The notes beneath the pieces were generated by a model. The model made no database searches, had not been told where the DNA came from, and saw only the letters and a list, made by a program, of their open reading frames with translations. From Thalassospira lucentensis MCCC 1A00383 = DSM 14000 (lineage in GTDB: Bacteria; Pseudomonadota; Alphaproteobacteria; Rhodospirillales; Thalassospiraceae), in assembly GCF_000421265.1 (NCBI RefSeq), contig NZ_ATWN01000002.1:512417-576416 (forward strand): 64,000 nucleotides of DNA. Direction: 5' to 3'. Below are positions 25,808 to 34,964 of this stretch, piece by piece. Position numbers and translations under genes: made by a program. Positions within the stretch are counted from its first letter, which is position 1. The number at the start of each line of letters is the position of its first letter.

Positions 25808-26947
25808 ATGACTGCTGAAATCGACCCTCGTGCCTCTTCGCAATCACCTGAAGACTTTGCTTCACAGTGGCGTCTGATCTGGTTTGCGTTCCGCCGGCAT
25901 CGTCTGGCCATGACCGGTGTGGTTATTGTCCTGCTGTTCTATTTTGTAGGTGCCTTTGCGGAAATTCTTGCGCCGTATGACCCCAACTCTGCATCATCGA
26001 AAGACATATATCATCCGCCGCAGATGGTGCATTTTATCGATTACGACGACGATAATGGCTGGTCTTTTGGTCCTTACGTCGTAGCAATGAACGCCGAGCG
26101 TGACCCTTTCACGCTTCAAACGACCTACACAGAAAGTCCGGACGAGAAAATCTATCTGGATTTCTTTGCCAAGGGGCAGCCCTACGAACTATGGGGGATT
26201 ATTCCCATGGAACGTCATTTCCTGACAACCGAAGACCCCAATCAACGTTTCTTTCTGATTGGTGCTGACCGCCTGGGAAGAGATATGCTGAGCCGTACGA
26301 TTTACGGTACGCGCATCTCCATGTCCATCGGCCTGATCGGTGTAAGCATGAGTCTGTTGCTTGGCCTGATTCTTGGTGGGATATCGGGCTACTGGGGTGG
26401 TCGGGTTGACATGTTGATCCAGCGTGTTGTGGAGTTGGTGATTTCATTGCCAACGATCCCGATCTGGCTGGGGTTAAGTGCTGCCCTGCCGCAGGATTGG
26501 TCACCCATAACTCGCTATTTTGCGATTACAATTATCCTGTCACTGGTTGCCTGGACCGAGCTTGCGCGTGTAGTGCGTGGGCGGTTCTTGGCGCTGCGCA
26601 CAGAAGATTTCGTTACGGCCGCGCGATTGGATGGCTGCCGTCCCCGTAGGGTGATCTTCCGACACATTATGCCCTCGCTGGTTAGCCACATCATTGCTTC
26701 TGTCTCCCTCGCGGTTCCAGTGATGATTATTGCGGAGACTTCACTTTCTTTCCTTGGGCTGGGTCTTACACCGCCAACAATTTCGTGGGGCGTATTGTTG
26801 AAAGAAGCTCAGAACGTGCGAACCATGTCACAGGCGCCTTGGTTGTTTGCGCCGGGGGCCGCTGTGTGTATTGCCGTCCTTGCTCTGAATTTCTTGGGAG
26901 ATGGTCTGCGTGACGCAGCTGACCCCTATGCGCAGGACAATAATTAA
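25808..26947 (+). CDS. ABC transporter permease (DppC-like) with a large extra periplasmic loop
   Basis: This is a 379-residue protein. The ATG at 25808 has GGTGAG five bases upstream; a GTG at 25799 is the alternative. It has the DppC core: an N-terminal helix, GADRLGRDMLSRTIYGTRIS, and the coupling loop FVTAARLDGCRPRRVIFRHI. Between the first helix and GADRLGRD lies an insertion of roughly 80-90 residues rich in aromatic and acidic residues (about 55-145), so the protein is well above the usual ~290. Such insertions occur in family-5 transporters with unusual substrates. The stop overlaps the ATPase start (TAATG). Confidence 0.85.
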   Translation: MTAEIDPRASSQSPEDFASQWRLIWFAFRRHRLAMTGVVIVLLFYFVGAFAEILAPYDPNSASSKDIYHPPQMVHFIDYDDDNGWSFGPYVVAMNAERDPFTLQTTYTESPDEKIYLDFFAKGQPYELWGIIPMERHFLTTEDPNQRFFLIGADRLGRDMLSRTIYGTRISMSIGLIGVSMSLLLGLILGGISGYWGGRVDMLIQRVVELVISLPTIPIWLGLSAALPQDWSPITRYFAITIILSLVAWTELARVVRGRFLALRTEDFVTAARLDGCRPRRVIFRHIMPSLVSHIIASVSLAVPVMIIAETSLSFLGLGLTPPTISWGVLLKEAQNVRTMSQAPWLFAPGAAVCIAVLALNFLGDGLRDAADPYAQDNN

Positions 26948-28704
26948 TGAGCACGACCGACATGAATACAAAAGCCAATACAACGGTTCTTGAGATCAAG
27001 AACCTAAGCACCGAATTTGTCAGCAAACGTGGTCCGTTTCGCGCAGTGGATGACGTTTCGCTTGAACTGCATGCCGGCAAGACGCTTTGCGTTGTTGGCG
27101 AAAGTGGATCGGGCAAAAGCGTTATGTCGCGGTCTATCCTGCAGATCGTAGATCCGCCCGGGCGTGTTTGTGGTGGCGAAGTCTTGCTGCACCGTCATCG
27201 CACCGCACGCGGTATGGGTGAGGAAGAGACGATCGATCTTTTGAAGCTCAATCCCAAATCATCTGCAATCCGGAACCTTCGTGGCCGGGACATTGCAATG
27301 ATTTTCCAAGAACCAATGAGTTCGCTTTCGCCCGTGCACAGGATCGGCGATCAGGTTGGCGAGGCCATCCGGCTACATGAGCGTGTTTCAAAGAAAGAAG
27401 CACGTGAGCGGACGCTTGAATTGCTGCGCAAGGTCGAAATTCCGAGGCCGGAAAAGGCGATTGACCAATTCCCGTTTGAGTTTTCCGGCGGAATGCGTCA
27501 GCGCGCAATGATTGCTATGGCACTCGCCTGCAATCCCACCGTTTTGATTGCGGATGAACCGACAACGGCTCTGGATGTGACCATCCAGGCGGAAATTCTG
27601 GATTTGATTCGATCGATTCAGAAAGAGAGCGACATGGCCGTTCTGTTCATTACCCACGATATGGGGGTTGTGGCAGAGATTGCCGATGAGATTGCAGTGA
27701 TGCGGTTCGGCAAAGTGGTTGAGACCGGGGACGTTTACGAGATATTCGAAAATCCCAAACATCCCTACACCCAACGTCTGCTCAATTCTGTGCGGGAACT
27801 TGATCGCCCGTCTGAACGTCGGTTGGCGATGCGTGAAAAACGACCCGTCGGGGAGCCTTGCCTGGTTTCTGATGGGGTTCGCAAGGTTTTTGGTGCAAGC
27901 AAAAGCTGGTTTAAAAAAGAAGTCAGTGGTGGTCTTGTTGCGGTGAACGATGCGTATCTTGAACTGCGAACCGGCGAGAACCTTGGTATTGTCGGCGAAA
28001 GCGGTTCGGGAAAAACAACGCTGGGTCGCTGCTTGCAGCGTGTGCATGATGTAACGTCTGGTCACATTCTTTATACCAATGCATCGGGACAAGAACTTGA
28101 TCTTGCCCCGATGAGCGAAGGCGAACTGGCCCAGCCATGGCGGGATATTCGAACCGTTTTTCAGGATCCTTTTTCGTCCCTGAACCCGCGTATGACAATC
28201 GGTCAGATTATTTCCGAACCACTGATTGTCGAAGGCAAGCTATCAGGGAGTCAGATTCGCGAACGTGTTTACGAACTGCTTGAGCTTGTCGGGTTGCCCG
28301 CATCGGCTTTCATGCGTTACCCGCACGCCTTTTCCGGTGGGCAGCGCCAGCGTGTTTCGATTGCGCGTGCGATCGCCCCTAATCCGCGGATCATCATCGC
28401 AGACGAAGCAACATCTGCGCTGGATGTAAGCCTGCGAACCCAAATTCTTGACCTGCTTCTTGATCTTCAGGAACGCCTTGATCTGAGCTTTATCCTGATC
28501 AGTCATGATATCGCGGTCATCCGTTATTTCTGTGATCGTATTGCGGTGATGTACCGAGGACGCATCGTTGAAACCGGCGATACCGAAGAAGTCTGCACGA
28601 CACCAAAACATGAATATACGCAGTCGCTGCTTTCGGCTGTGCCAGTTGCCGACCCACGCGTACGTGGGCAAAAGCAACGTGTTCGTTACCATGAAGCGAC
28701 CTGA
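26947..28704 (+). CDS. ABC transporter ATPase with two nucleotide-binding domains (DppD-DppF fusion)
   Basis: This is a 585-residue protein with two full ABC domains. Domain 1 has Walker A GESGSGKS (~residue 54), signature [15 protein letters not shown] and Walker [13 protein letters not shown]. Domain 2 has GESGSGKTT (~356), signature [15 protein letters not shown] and [11 protein letters not shown]. In domain 2 the Walker B is ADEAT in place of ADEPT, which is common. It powers the two permeases. The overlap with the permease stop and the 9-bp gap to the dehydratase suggest one transcript for transport and catabolism. Confidence 0.92.
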   Translation: MSTTDMNTKANTTVLEIKNLSTEFVSKRGPFRAVDDVSLELHAGKTLCVVGESGSGKSVMSRSILQIVDPPGRVCGGEVLLHRHRTARGMGEEETIDLLKLNPKSSAIRNLRGRDIAMIFQEPMSSLSPVHRIGDQVGEAIRLHERVSKKEARERTLELLRKVEIPRPEKAIDQFPFEFSGGMRQRAMIAMALACNPTVLIADEPTTALDVTIQAEILDLIRSIQKESDMAVLFITHDMGVVAEIADEIAVMRFGKVVETGDVYEIFENPKHPYTQRLLNSVRELDRPSERRLAMREKRPVGEPCLVSDGVRKVFGASKSWFKKEVSGGLVAVNDAYLELRTGENLGIVGESGSGKTTLGRCLQRVHDVTSGHILYTNASGQELDLAPMSEGELAQPWRDIRTVFQDPFSSLNPRMTIGQIISEPLIVEGKLSGSQIRERVYELLELVGLPASAFMRYPHAFSGGQRQRVSIARAIAPNPRIIIADEATSALDVSLRTQILDLLLDLQERLDLSFILISHDIAVIRYFCDRIAVMYRGRIVETGDTEEVCTTPKHEYTQSLLSAVPVADPRVRGQKQRVRYHEAT

Positions 28705-28713
28705 GGATATCCA

Positions 28714-29922
28714 ATGAAAATAACAGACATAAAAACGTATCTGATGCAGGTGGGCCCACGTCCGGGCATGCCCGCTGGCGAAGGGTCTTTTCGTGGCTCG
28801 CGCAACTGGTTGTTTGTGAAAATCGAAACCGATGAAGGTGTATACGGGATCGGCGAATGTTCCGGTTGGCCGCGTGTTATTGAACGTGCCGTTCAGGATG
28901 TAACCAGCATCCTGATTGGTGAAGATCCGAGCAACATTGATCGCTTGTGGCATCGTGTTTATGCCGCGTTGATGGGGCATGGCATGACTGGTACGGTCGG
29001 CGGCGGTACCTTGACCGGGATAGAGATGGCTCTGTGGGACATCAAGGGCAAGGTGTTGGGCCAGCCTGTGTGGAATCTGCTGGGTGGCAAGTTCCGCGAC
29101 ACGGTTCCTGTTTATGGGCACGCAAAAACGCCGGAGCGCGCGCGTGAATTGATGGATCGCGGCTATAGCGCGATCAAAGTCGGCTTTACCGGCGGTGTTG
29201 ACATCGATCTGGTGTCGTCGATCCGTGATACTGTTGGGCCAAATGTCGATCTGATGGTGGATGCACATGGGCCGTCATGGATGACGGCGACCGATGCGAT
29301 CCTTGTCGGGCGTGAGTTGGAGAAGCTGGATCTTCTGTTCTACGAGGATCCGGTCGCGCCAGAGAATCTCGACGCCTTGCAGCGGGTGCGGGATGCTGTG
29401 GATGTCCCGCTGGCGGCGGGGGAGAGGGTCAGCACGATTTGGGGTATTCGTCCTTATATCGAACGCGATCTTGTTGATGTCATTCAGCCCGATACCGGCC
29501 GTGCCGGTGGCATTACCCAGATGCGCAAAATGGCGGCAATGGCTGAGTCTCATTACATCACCATGGCGCCACATTCGGGATCGCTTGGGCCGGTCGCCGA
29601 ATTTGCGGCGTTGCACGTATTGGCGACGATTCCAAATGCCTTGATGCTTGAACGTATCGAATTTGATTGGTCCGGTCGTTACGAAGTCGTTTCGCCTGCT
29701 TTGAAGTCAGAAAACGGCGCACTGAAAGTTCCAGATGCGCCGGGCCTGGGTGTGGAACTGGTCGAAGAAGAGATCGAAAAGTACCCTAGTGACCGCAACG
29801 TGACGGATATGCCAACCAACGAAAACGCATACGAACCTGGAACCGTCGGTGAGTGTGTCTATTTCCAGACTCGCCTTCGTCGTCGTGCGCGTCTGCGGCT
29901 GACTCAGACAGACCAAAATTAG
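28714..29922 (+). CDS. Enolase-superfamily sugar-acid dehydratase (mandelate racemase subgroup)
   Basis: This is a 402-residue protein. The N-terminal capping domain runs to ~residue 125 (RNWLFVKIETDEGVYGIGE, GIEMALWDIKGK). The barrel carries K155 (IKVGF), D183 and H185 (VDAHG), E211 (FYEDP) and E237 (AGERVS) as metal ligands, D260, and H287 (APHSG) as a catalytic base. A D-x-H metal strand plus the His-Asp pair is the pattern of acid-sugar dehydratases. Dehydration of an aldarate such as galactarate or glucarate fits the udh-lactonase-aldolase context; galactonate dehydratase is an alternative. The C-terminal ~50 residues form an extra basic tail. Confidence 0.85.
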   Translation: MKITDIKTYLMQVGPRPGMPAGEGSFRGSRNWLFVKIETDEGVYGIGECSGWPRVIERAVQDVTSILIGEDPSNIDRLWHRVYAALMGHGMTGTVGGGTLTGIEMALWDIKGKVLGQPVWNLLGGKFRDTVPVYGHAKTPERARELMDRGYSAIKVGFTGGVDIDLVSSIRDTVGPNVDLMVDAHGPSWMTATDAILVGRELEKLDLLFYEDPVAPENLDALQRVRDAVDVPLAAGERVSTIWGIRPYIERDLVDVIQPDTGRAGGITQMRKMAAMAESHYITMAPHSGSLGPVAEFAALHVLATIPNALMLERIEFDWSGRYEVVSPALKSENGALKVPDAPGLGVELVEEEIEKYPSDRNVTDMPTNENAYEPGTVGECVYFQTRLRRRARLRLTQTDQN

Positions 29923-29932
29923 GAGCGAGACT

Positions 29933-30964
29933 GTGCAACCGACCAACAGCACCGCTCCTGAGGTTGCAGGTGCGTCTCTTCTGGTGATCGGCCTTGCCGG
30001 GGAAGGCGCGCTTGCGCTCTGTGAGTTAAATGCTCAAACGGGCGATATTTCTCTGCTTGATAAAGTGCGGTTGCCCGATGTTGAGGGCGGCTGTGCGGGG
30101 ATGCCGATTTCGGTGAACTGTGCAGGCAGTCGGGTATATGCCGGCTGGCGTGGTGAGAAGCCAAGAGTTTTCAGTTTTGAACTTGACCGTCAGGCGCGCA
30201 GCTTGTCCTGCCTTGGCCAAGCTGATCTGCCAGAAGGTGTTTGCTATACGGTGCCGACATCATGTGAAAGTCGCCTGCTGAGTAGTTCCTATAAAGGCAG
30301 CAAAATCGCCATCAGCCCGATTGATGCGAAAGGAAAGGTCGGGGAGCCGGTCATGATCAAGGACGCGCAGCACGCGCATTGCTTGATCGAGGACCCCAAT
30401 GGTTTTGTGTATGCAACCAGTCTGCGTGGAGATTTTATCCAGACTTATGCGTTCGACGATACGCGCAATTCACTTCGACCGGTTGCCCGCCGTGAAGTTC
30501 CGAGCGGCTCCGGCCCGCGTCATATTGTGTTCTCTGATGATGGAGCGGTCGCCTACCTGGTGTCTGAATTCGTCGGTACCTTAACGCTGTTTGACGTCGG
30601 GGCGAAAACGGGGGCGCTTATTCCCAGGCAAACGGTCGCGCTTTTGCCCAAAGGCGAAAAGGCGTGGGCGTCTGAGATTTGCCTGACCCCAAACCGGGAC
30701 TTTCTGTATGCGTCAGAAAGAAACAGCTCGCAAATTTTTGGCTACCGTTTGAAAGCCAATCGGGAAATGGAGCGGGTATGTGCTGTTAAGGCGCCGGATT
30801 GCCCGCGTGCGTTTTGTGTTGATCTTTCTGGTCGGGTGCTTGTCGCCTTGGGGGAAAAAAGCGGTGAAGTCTGGACTTATCAAATTGGAACCAACGGGGA
30901 TCTAGATTTTGTCAACCGCGTCAATGTTGGCGTTGCACCAAGCTGGGTTGTGGCAGTGCCGTGA
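29933..30964 (+). CDS. Beta-propeller lactonase (YbhE/Pgl-type)
   Basis: This is a 343-residue protein starting with GTG at 29933, preceded by AGGAG seven bases upstream. It consists of repeating ~45-residue blades. GSGPRHIVFSDDGAVAYLVSE near residues 187-207 is the signature of the 7-bladed lactonase family (PF10282), followed by LTPNRDFLYASERNSS. No signal peptide is visible, so it should be cytoplasmic. In the pathway it would open the aldarolactone made by uronate dehydrogenase to the free aldarate. It lies between dehydratase and aldolase genes. Confidence 0.85.
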   Translation: MQPTNSTAPEVAGASLLVIGLAGEGALALCELNAQTGDISLLDKVRLPDVEGGCAGMPISVNCAGSRVYAGWRGEKPRVFSFELDRQARSLSCLGQADLPEGVCYTVPTSCESRLLSSSYKGSKIAISPIDAKGKVGEPVMIKDAQHAHCLIEDPNGFVYATSLRGDFIQTYAFDDTRNSLRPVARREVPSGSGPRHIVFSDDGAVAYLVSEFVGTLTLFDVGAKTGALIPRQTVALLPKGEKAWASEICLTPNRDFLYASERNSSQIFGYRLKANREMERVCAVKAPDCPRAFCVDLSGRVLVALGEKSGEVWTYQIGTNGDLDFVNRVNVGVAPSWVVAVP

Positions 30965-30994
30965 TCGTATTTCTAGGGATTTAAGGATCGGACG

Positions 30995-31738
30995 ATGAAA
31001 GAAAGCACACGCGAAAAATTTATGCACATATCGGTCGCGACAATTGCAACAGCACTTTACAAACGGGGCCTGCGCAATCAGGTAATCCAGGGTGTTGGTC
31101 CTGTTGGCAACAAGGGGCGCAACATGGTCGGGCCGGCATTTACCCTGCGCTACATGCCCGCGCGTGAAGATCGCAATCAAATTGATGTCTTCCGCAATCC
31201 CGAGCATCCCCAACGTGTTGCCATTGAAACCTGTCCTGTGGGCCATGTGCTGGTTATGGACAGTCGCAAACAGGCCAACGCGGCCTCGGCTGGTGATATT
31301 CTGTTGACCCGTCTGATGAAGCGCGGCGGTGCCGGTGTCGTGACAGATGGCGGTTTTCGGGATGCTGCGACGATTGCGGGTCTTGATATCCCGGCCTATC
31401 ATACCCGCCCATCAAGCCCGACTAATCTCACCAATAATGAGGCTATTGCCATCAATGAACCGATCGGCTGTGGTGATGCGCCGGTTTTTCCCGGTGATGT
31501 TATTGTTGGCGATGCGGATTGCGTCATTGTGATCCCTGCAGAGATTGCTGACGATGTCGCCGATGAATGTATCGAGATGACAGCCTACGAAGAATTTGTC
31601 GCCGAACAGGTGGCCGAAGGCGAAACCATAATCGGTCTTTACCCCTGCACCAAAGATGAGAACCGTTCGTCCTATGAGGCTTGGCTCTCGACCAAGGGGG
31701 CCGACTATTTCTATCATCGGATCAAGCAGAATGCTTAA
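30995..31738 (+). CDS. RraA/HMG-aldolase family protein, candidate keto-deoxy-aldarate aldolase
   Basis: This is a 247-residue protein of the RraA-like fold. MKRGGAGVVTDGGFRDAATI (residues ~109-128) holds the G-x-x-x-D-G-x-x-R-D metal and substrate site, followed by IGCGDAPVFPGDVIVGDADC. Members that cleave 4-hydroxy-4-methyl-2-oxoglutarate and related 2-keto acids use this motif with a divalent metal to release pyruvate; RNase E inhibitors of this fold are shorter. No GarL or KDG-dehydratase-type gene is nearby, so this is the best candidate for giving pyruvate and tartronate semialdehyde. That assignment is inference. Confidence 0.78.
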   Translation: MKESTREKFMHISVATIATALYKRGLRNQVIQGVGPVGNKGRNMVGPAFTLRYMPAREDRNQIDVFRNPEHPQRVAIETCPVGHVLVMDSRKQANAASAGDILLTRLMKRGGAGVVTDGGFRDAATIAGLDIPAYHTRPSSPTNLTNNEAIAINEPIGCGDAPVFPGDVIVGDADCVIVIPAEIADDVADECIEMTAYEEFVAEQVAEGETIIGLYPCTKDENRSSYEAWLSTKGADYFYHRIKQNA

Positions 31739-32807
31739 AGGTGGCGGACAAGAAAGTCCTGTTCAGGGAGGTTCGGTTTACCGATATTTCCGGTGGGCTT
31801 TTCTTGTCACAGTGATCGGATTGTGTTTGGGCGGCGTTGTCGGCTGGCAGGCGACGGGAACATTGGGCGGTACTGCGACGATCTTTATGATTACCGCCGT
31901 ATTGGCCGTGCTTGAGATCAGCTTGTCGTTTGATAATGCGATTGTGAATGCCAACAAGTTAAAAACAATGTCGCAGGTCTGGCAACGTCGGTTTCTGACT
32001 TGGGGCATTTTGATTGCTGTTTTCGGCATGCGTATCCTTTTCCCGCTGCTGATTGTCGTGTTGGCGGCGCATGTTGGTCCGTGGCAAGCATTGCTGCTGG
32101 CATTGACGCAGCCTGATGAATACGCTCGGATCATGCAGGATGCCCATCTGCCCATTGCGGCGTTTGGCGGCACATTTCTGATGATGGTTGGTCTTAGTTT
32201 TTTCTTTGACCACGAAAAAGACGAGCATTGGATGCATTGGCTGGAACTCAAAATGGTGAGCGCTGCTGGCATCCGTGGCTTCGAGATCATGATCGTCCTG
32301 TTGATCGTTCTTGGGTTCGCATCGCTTCAGACGAGTGCAGATCACTCATATGCCTTCTTTGTCTCGGCGATCTGGGGGCTGGTAACCTTTCTGATTGTCG
32401 AGGTTATCGGTGCTTTGCTTGACCAATCGCAAACGGCGATGAAAGGTGCGGCCCAAGGTGGACTGGGGGCGTTCCTTTATCTTGAAGTGCTTGATGCATC
32501 GTTTTCGTTTGATGGCGTGATTGGGGCATTTGCGCTTTCGCAGAACCTTTTGGTGATTGCGATCGGTCTTGGTATTGGCGCGATGTATGTGCGCTCTATG
32601 ACCATCATGCTCGTCGAGCGCGGTACGTTAAAGCAATATCGATATCTTGAGCACGGTGCGTTCTACGCGATCATCACGCTTTCAATTATCATGTTCGTAC
32701 AATCCATCGTGCACGTTCCAGAAGTCGTTACCGGAATCGGCGGTGTCGCGATCATTGGATTGGCGCTGTGGTCCTCGGTCCGTCAAAATCGGGCTGTTCA
32801 TTTTTGA
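31731..32807 (+). CDS. DUF475 / TerC-like integral membrane protein
   Basis: This is a 358-residue protein with about nine membrane helices. The ATG at 31731 overlaps the aldolase stop. Two copies of the TerC-type motif are present: EISLSFDNAIVNANKL early and LDASFSFDGVIGAFALS late, each placing an Asp in a membrane helix. The family is linked to metal ion transport or tolerance, but this subgroup has no firm function. Coupling to a metal-dependent aldolase gene in a sugar-acid operon could mean metal supply or export of a by-product; that is speculation. Confidence 0.8.
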   Translation: MLKGGGQESPVQGGSVYRYFRWAFLVTVIGLCLGGVVGWQATGTLGGTATIFMITAVLAVLEISLSFDNAIVNANKLKTMSQVWQRRFLTWGILIAVFGMRILFPLLIVVLAAHVGPWQALLLALTQPDEYARIMQDAHLPIAAFGGTFLMMVGLSFFFDHEKDEHWMHWLELKMVSAAGIRGFEIMIVLLIVLGFASLQTSADHSYAFFVSAIWGLVTFLIVEVIGALLDQSQTAMKGAAQGGLGAFLYLEVLDASFSFDGVIGAFALSQNLLVIAIGLGIGAMYVRSMTIMLVERGTLKQYRYLEHGAFYAIITLSIIMFVQSIVHVPEVVTGIGGVAIIGLALWSSVRQNRAVHF

Positions 32808-32971
32808 AATCGATTTGAACACGGCGCGTGTGATGATTTGCAGGAATCATGTATTATGTTAAATGCTGACAGTTCAGTTCTAGCGGGCACCACGCCTGCG
32901 ATGTGATCAAAAGCCATATAAAACGCTTTGCGATGCTGGGATGCAGGAGTCCTGCCGGTAAGAGGAATAAG

Positions 32972-33691
32972 ATGACGCAGGCAACAAAAACAAAACAGGA
33001 CGGCACTACTTCTCGAACCAAGAATAAAAAGGTGCGTGAACCAGGATACGTCCGTTTGGTCCAATCGATTCGAGAAGAAATTTTCAACGGTAGAGTTGCG
33101 GCAGGTTCACGCCTTAAAGTATCCGAAATTGCAAAGCGCTATGGAACAAGTACAAACCCGGCACGAGAGGCACTTCAGGTGTTGGAAGGTGAAGGGCTCG
33201 TCACCATCGAACCAAACCGTGGTGCCAGTGTTCGCGAAATTAGCGAAGATATGCTCCACAATGTTTTCGAGCTTCGGGCCATTCTGTGGGCTTATATTGT
33301 CAGGTCATTTGTCGAATTCGCACGGTCAGAAGATATCGCCGAGCTAAGACGCTATCAGGAAGGCTGCGAGAAGGCGGCCCAACATAGCGATTATTCATCC
33401 TACCGTGAATATAACCTGAAATTTCACGATCTGATCGTCAATCATCACTTCAATAGTGAAGCCATTGCAATCATCCGTAAACACGACAGCTGGCTTAGGG
33501 CGCTTTCTAAAACAGAACCTTTGAATGTCGCGCAAATGCGCAGATCTGTTGCAGAACACTGGCGCATTGTTGAGGCCGTCGAAAAAGGTGAAGTAGACGA
33601 AGCAGTGCGTGCGATCGAAGAGCATACCCGCAATGCTCATACGATCTTCCGGGATCGATTGCGCCGCAAGCGCCTCGATAAGCCCGCGTAA
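32972..33691 (+). CDS. GntR-family (FadR/FCD type) transcriptional regulator
   Basis: This is a 239-residue protein. The ATG at 32972 has AAGAGGAATAAG upstream, which is better than a start at 32903. The basic leader (residues 1-25) is followed by a winged helix (SIREEIFNGRVAAGSRL, then RYGTSTNPAREALQVLEGEG) and an FCD all-helical effector domain, with the metal/ligand His residues in FHDLIVNHH and AEHWRIVEAV. It probably binds a sugar-acid intermediate and controls the uronate operons. The 21-bp dyads at 22655 and 33785 are candidate operators. Confidence 0.85.
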   Translation: MTQATKTKQDGTTSRTKNKKVREPGYVRLVQSIREEIFNGRVAAGSRLKVSEIAKRYGTSTNPAREALQVLEGEGLVTIEPNRGASVREISEDMLHNVFELRAILWAYIVRSFVEFARSEDIAELRRYQEGCEKAAQHSDYSSYREYNLKFHDLIVNHHFNSEAIAIIRKHDSWLRALSKTEPLNVAQMRRSVAEHWRIVEAVEKGEVDEAVRAIEEHTRNAHTIFRDRLRRKRLDKPA

Positions 33692-33784
33692 GCGTCAAAG
33701 AATAACGAAAATATGAACTTGAAAGTTACGTGATCGCCACTTTCTGACCGACAGTTGCGATGCCCTGCTTGTTTTTTTGTTGGA

Positions 33785-33805
33785 AAAAATAGTACATTAT
33801 TTTAA
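33785..33805. promoter_or_regulatory. Operator-like motif, shared with 22655-22675
   Basis: This is the exact reverse complement of the 21-bp site at 22655-22675, with outer arms AAAATA/TATTTT. It lies 105 bp upstream of the 2-hydroxyacid dehydrogenase start and 94 bp after the GntR stop. A 21-bp perfect match in two promoters of one pathway is very unlikely by chance even in AT-rich sequence. Confidence 0.65.
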
Positions 33806-33910
33806 CTTTATAATGTGTGATATTTTTGCGATTTTGTGCAAATTGCAACCAACGAGCCTTCTTTCCGGCTTCTTTAATAAACGTTGAAACAAAACAGGAT
33901 AACGCCCGTC

Positions 33911-34903
33911 ATGTCGTCTTTTGTCACCCTTGCTTCTCACGATCTTCCGTTTGACCCAAGTCAGTGGGCGCGCCTGGAATCTGCGATTGCCCCGGGCAAA
34001 ATGATCAAGGTTGATACGGCGGATAATGATGCTGTTGCTGTTGCTTTGGCCGAAGCCGAGGTCGCCATTCTCAAAGGGGACCTCGACGCGCGCTTTCTGT
34101 CTGCTCCCTATCTTAGATGGATACATTGCGATCATGCCGGTTTGACCAAGTCCGCCACACCCGAGGTGTTCGAAAAAGGTTTGACCGTGACCGGATCAGC
34201 CGGTCGTTCTGGTCCAGCGCTGGCCGAACATGCCATGATGTTCGCGCTTTTACTGTGCTCCGGGTACCGGGATTTCTATGAGGCACAGAAACGCCATGAG
34301 TGGCGTCGGGTTCCTGAGATGGCGAACTTGCGCGCTCTGAGTGGCCGCACGATGGGCATCATTGGCATGGGCCATACCGGCAAGGCGCTGGCCGTGCGGG
34401 CGAAGGCATTTAACATGAATGTCCTGGGCTATCGACGCCGTGATGAGGAGACCCCCGAAGGCGTGGATCGCATGTATTGCAGTGATCGTGGCGAAGGGAT
34501 TGATGAAATACTTGAGCAGGCCGATATCGTTGCGCTTGTGATTAACCTTTCGGATGCCACGCATCACATGATCGGGGCCAAACAACTGGCAAAAATGAAA
34601 AAATCCGCCGTGTTGATCAATTTGTCGCGCGGCCCGGTTGTCGACCAGGCCGCACTGATTGACGCACTTGAAAATGGCGGCATTGCAGGCGCAGGCCTCG
34701 ACGTTACGACCCCGGAACCGCTGCCAGAGGGGCATAAGTTATGGGATATGCCGAACGTACTTATCACGCCGCATTTTACAGCCTCTTTGCCAGATCGCTC
34801 GGAACGTTCATTGAAGATGATTCTCGACAATCTGCAGCGTTACCGCGCCGGCGAGAGCATGCTTAATCAGATCAGTCAGGAAGATCTGTGGTCGAAAAGC
34901 TGA
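33911..34903 (+). CDS. D-isomer-specific 2-hydroxyacid dehydrogenase
   Basis: This is a 330-residue protein starting at the ATG at 33911 (a TTG at 33884 is weaker). The NAD-binding motif is GIIGMGHTGKALAVRAKA (residues ~146-163). The signature is INLSRGPVVDQAALIDAL with the catalytic Arg, followed by a Glu in TTPEPLPEG and His in ITPHFTAS. It likely reduces a 2-keto acid such as hydroxypyruvate or glyoxylate, or oxidises a 2-hydroxy acid, linked to the tartronate semialdehyde branch. The exact substrate is not deducible. Confidence 0.85.
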   Translation: MSSFVTLASHDLPFDPSQWARLESAIAPGKMIKVDTADNDAVAVALAEAEVAILKGDLDARFLSAPYLRWIHCDHAGLTKSATPEVFEKGLTVTGSAGRSGPALAEHAMMFALLLCSGYRDFYEAQKRHEWRRVPEMANLRALSGRTMGIIGMGHTGKALAVRAKAFNMNVLGYRRRDEETPEGVDRMYCSDRGEGIDEILEQADIVALVINLSDATHHMIGAKQLAKMKKSAVLINLSRGPVVDQAALIDALENGGIAGAGLDVTTPEPLPEGHKLWDMPNVLITPHFTASLPDRSERSLKMILDNLQRYRAGESMLNQISQEDLWSKS

Positions 34904-34964
34904 ACCGACGATCTACCGGTTCGGACAGGTAAACATCAAACATAGTAAAAAAGGTAGGATCAAA

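Noticed and set aside
28243..29268. 341-residue minus-strand frame opposite the ABC ATPase and dehydratase
   Set aside because: It spans two clear plus-strand genes, is full of His/Arg/Gln as expected for antisense, and has no motif.
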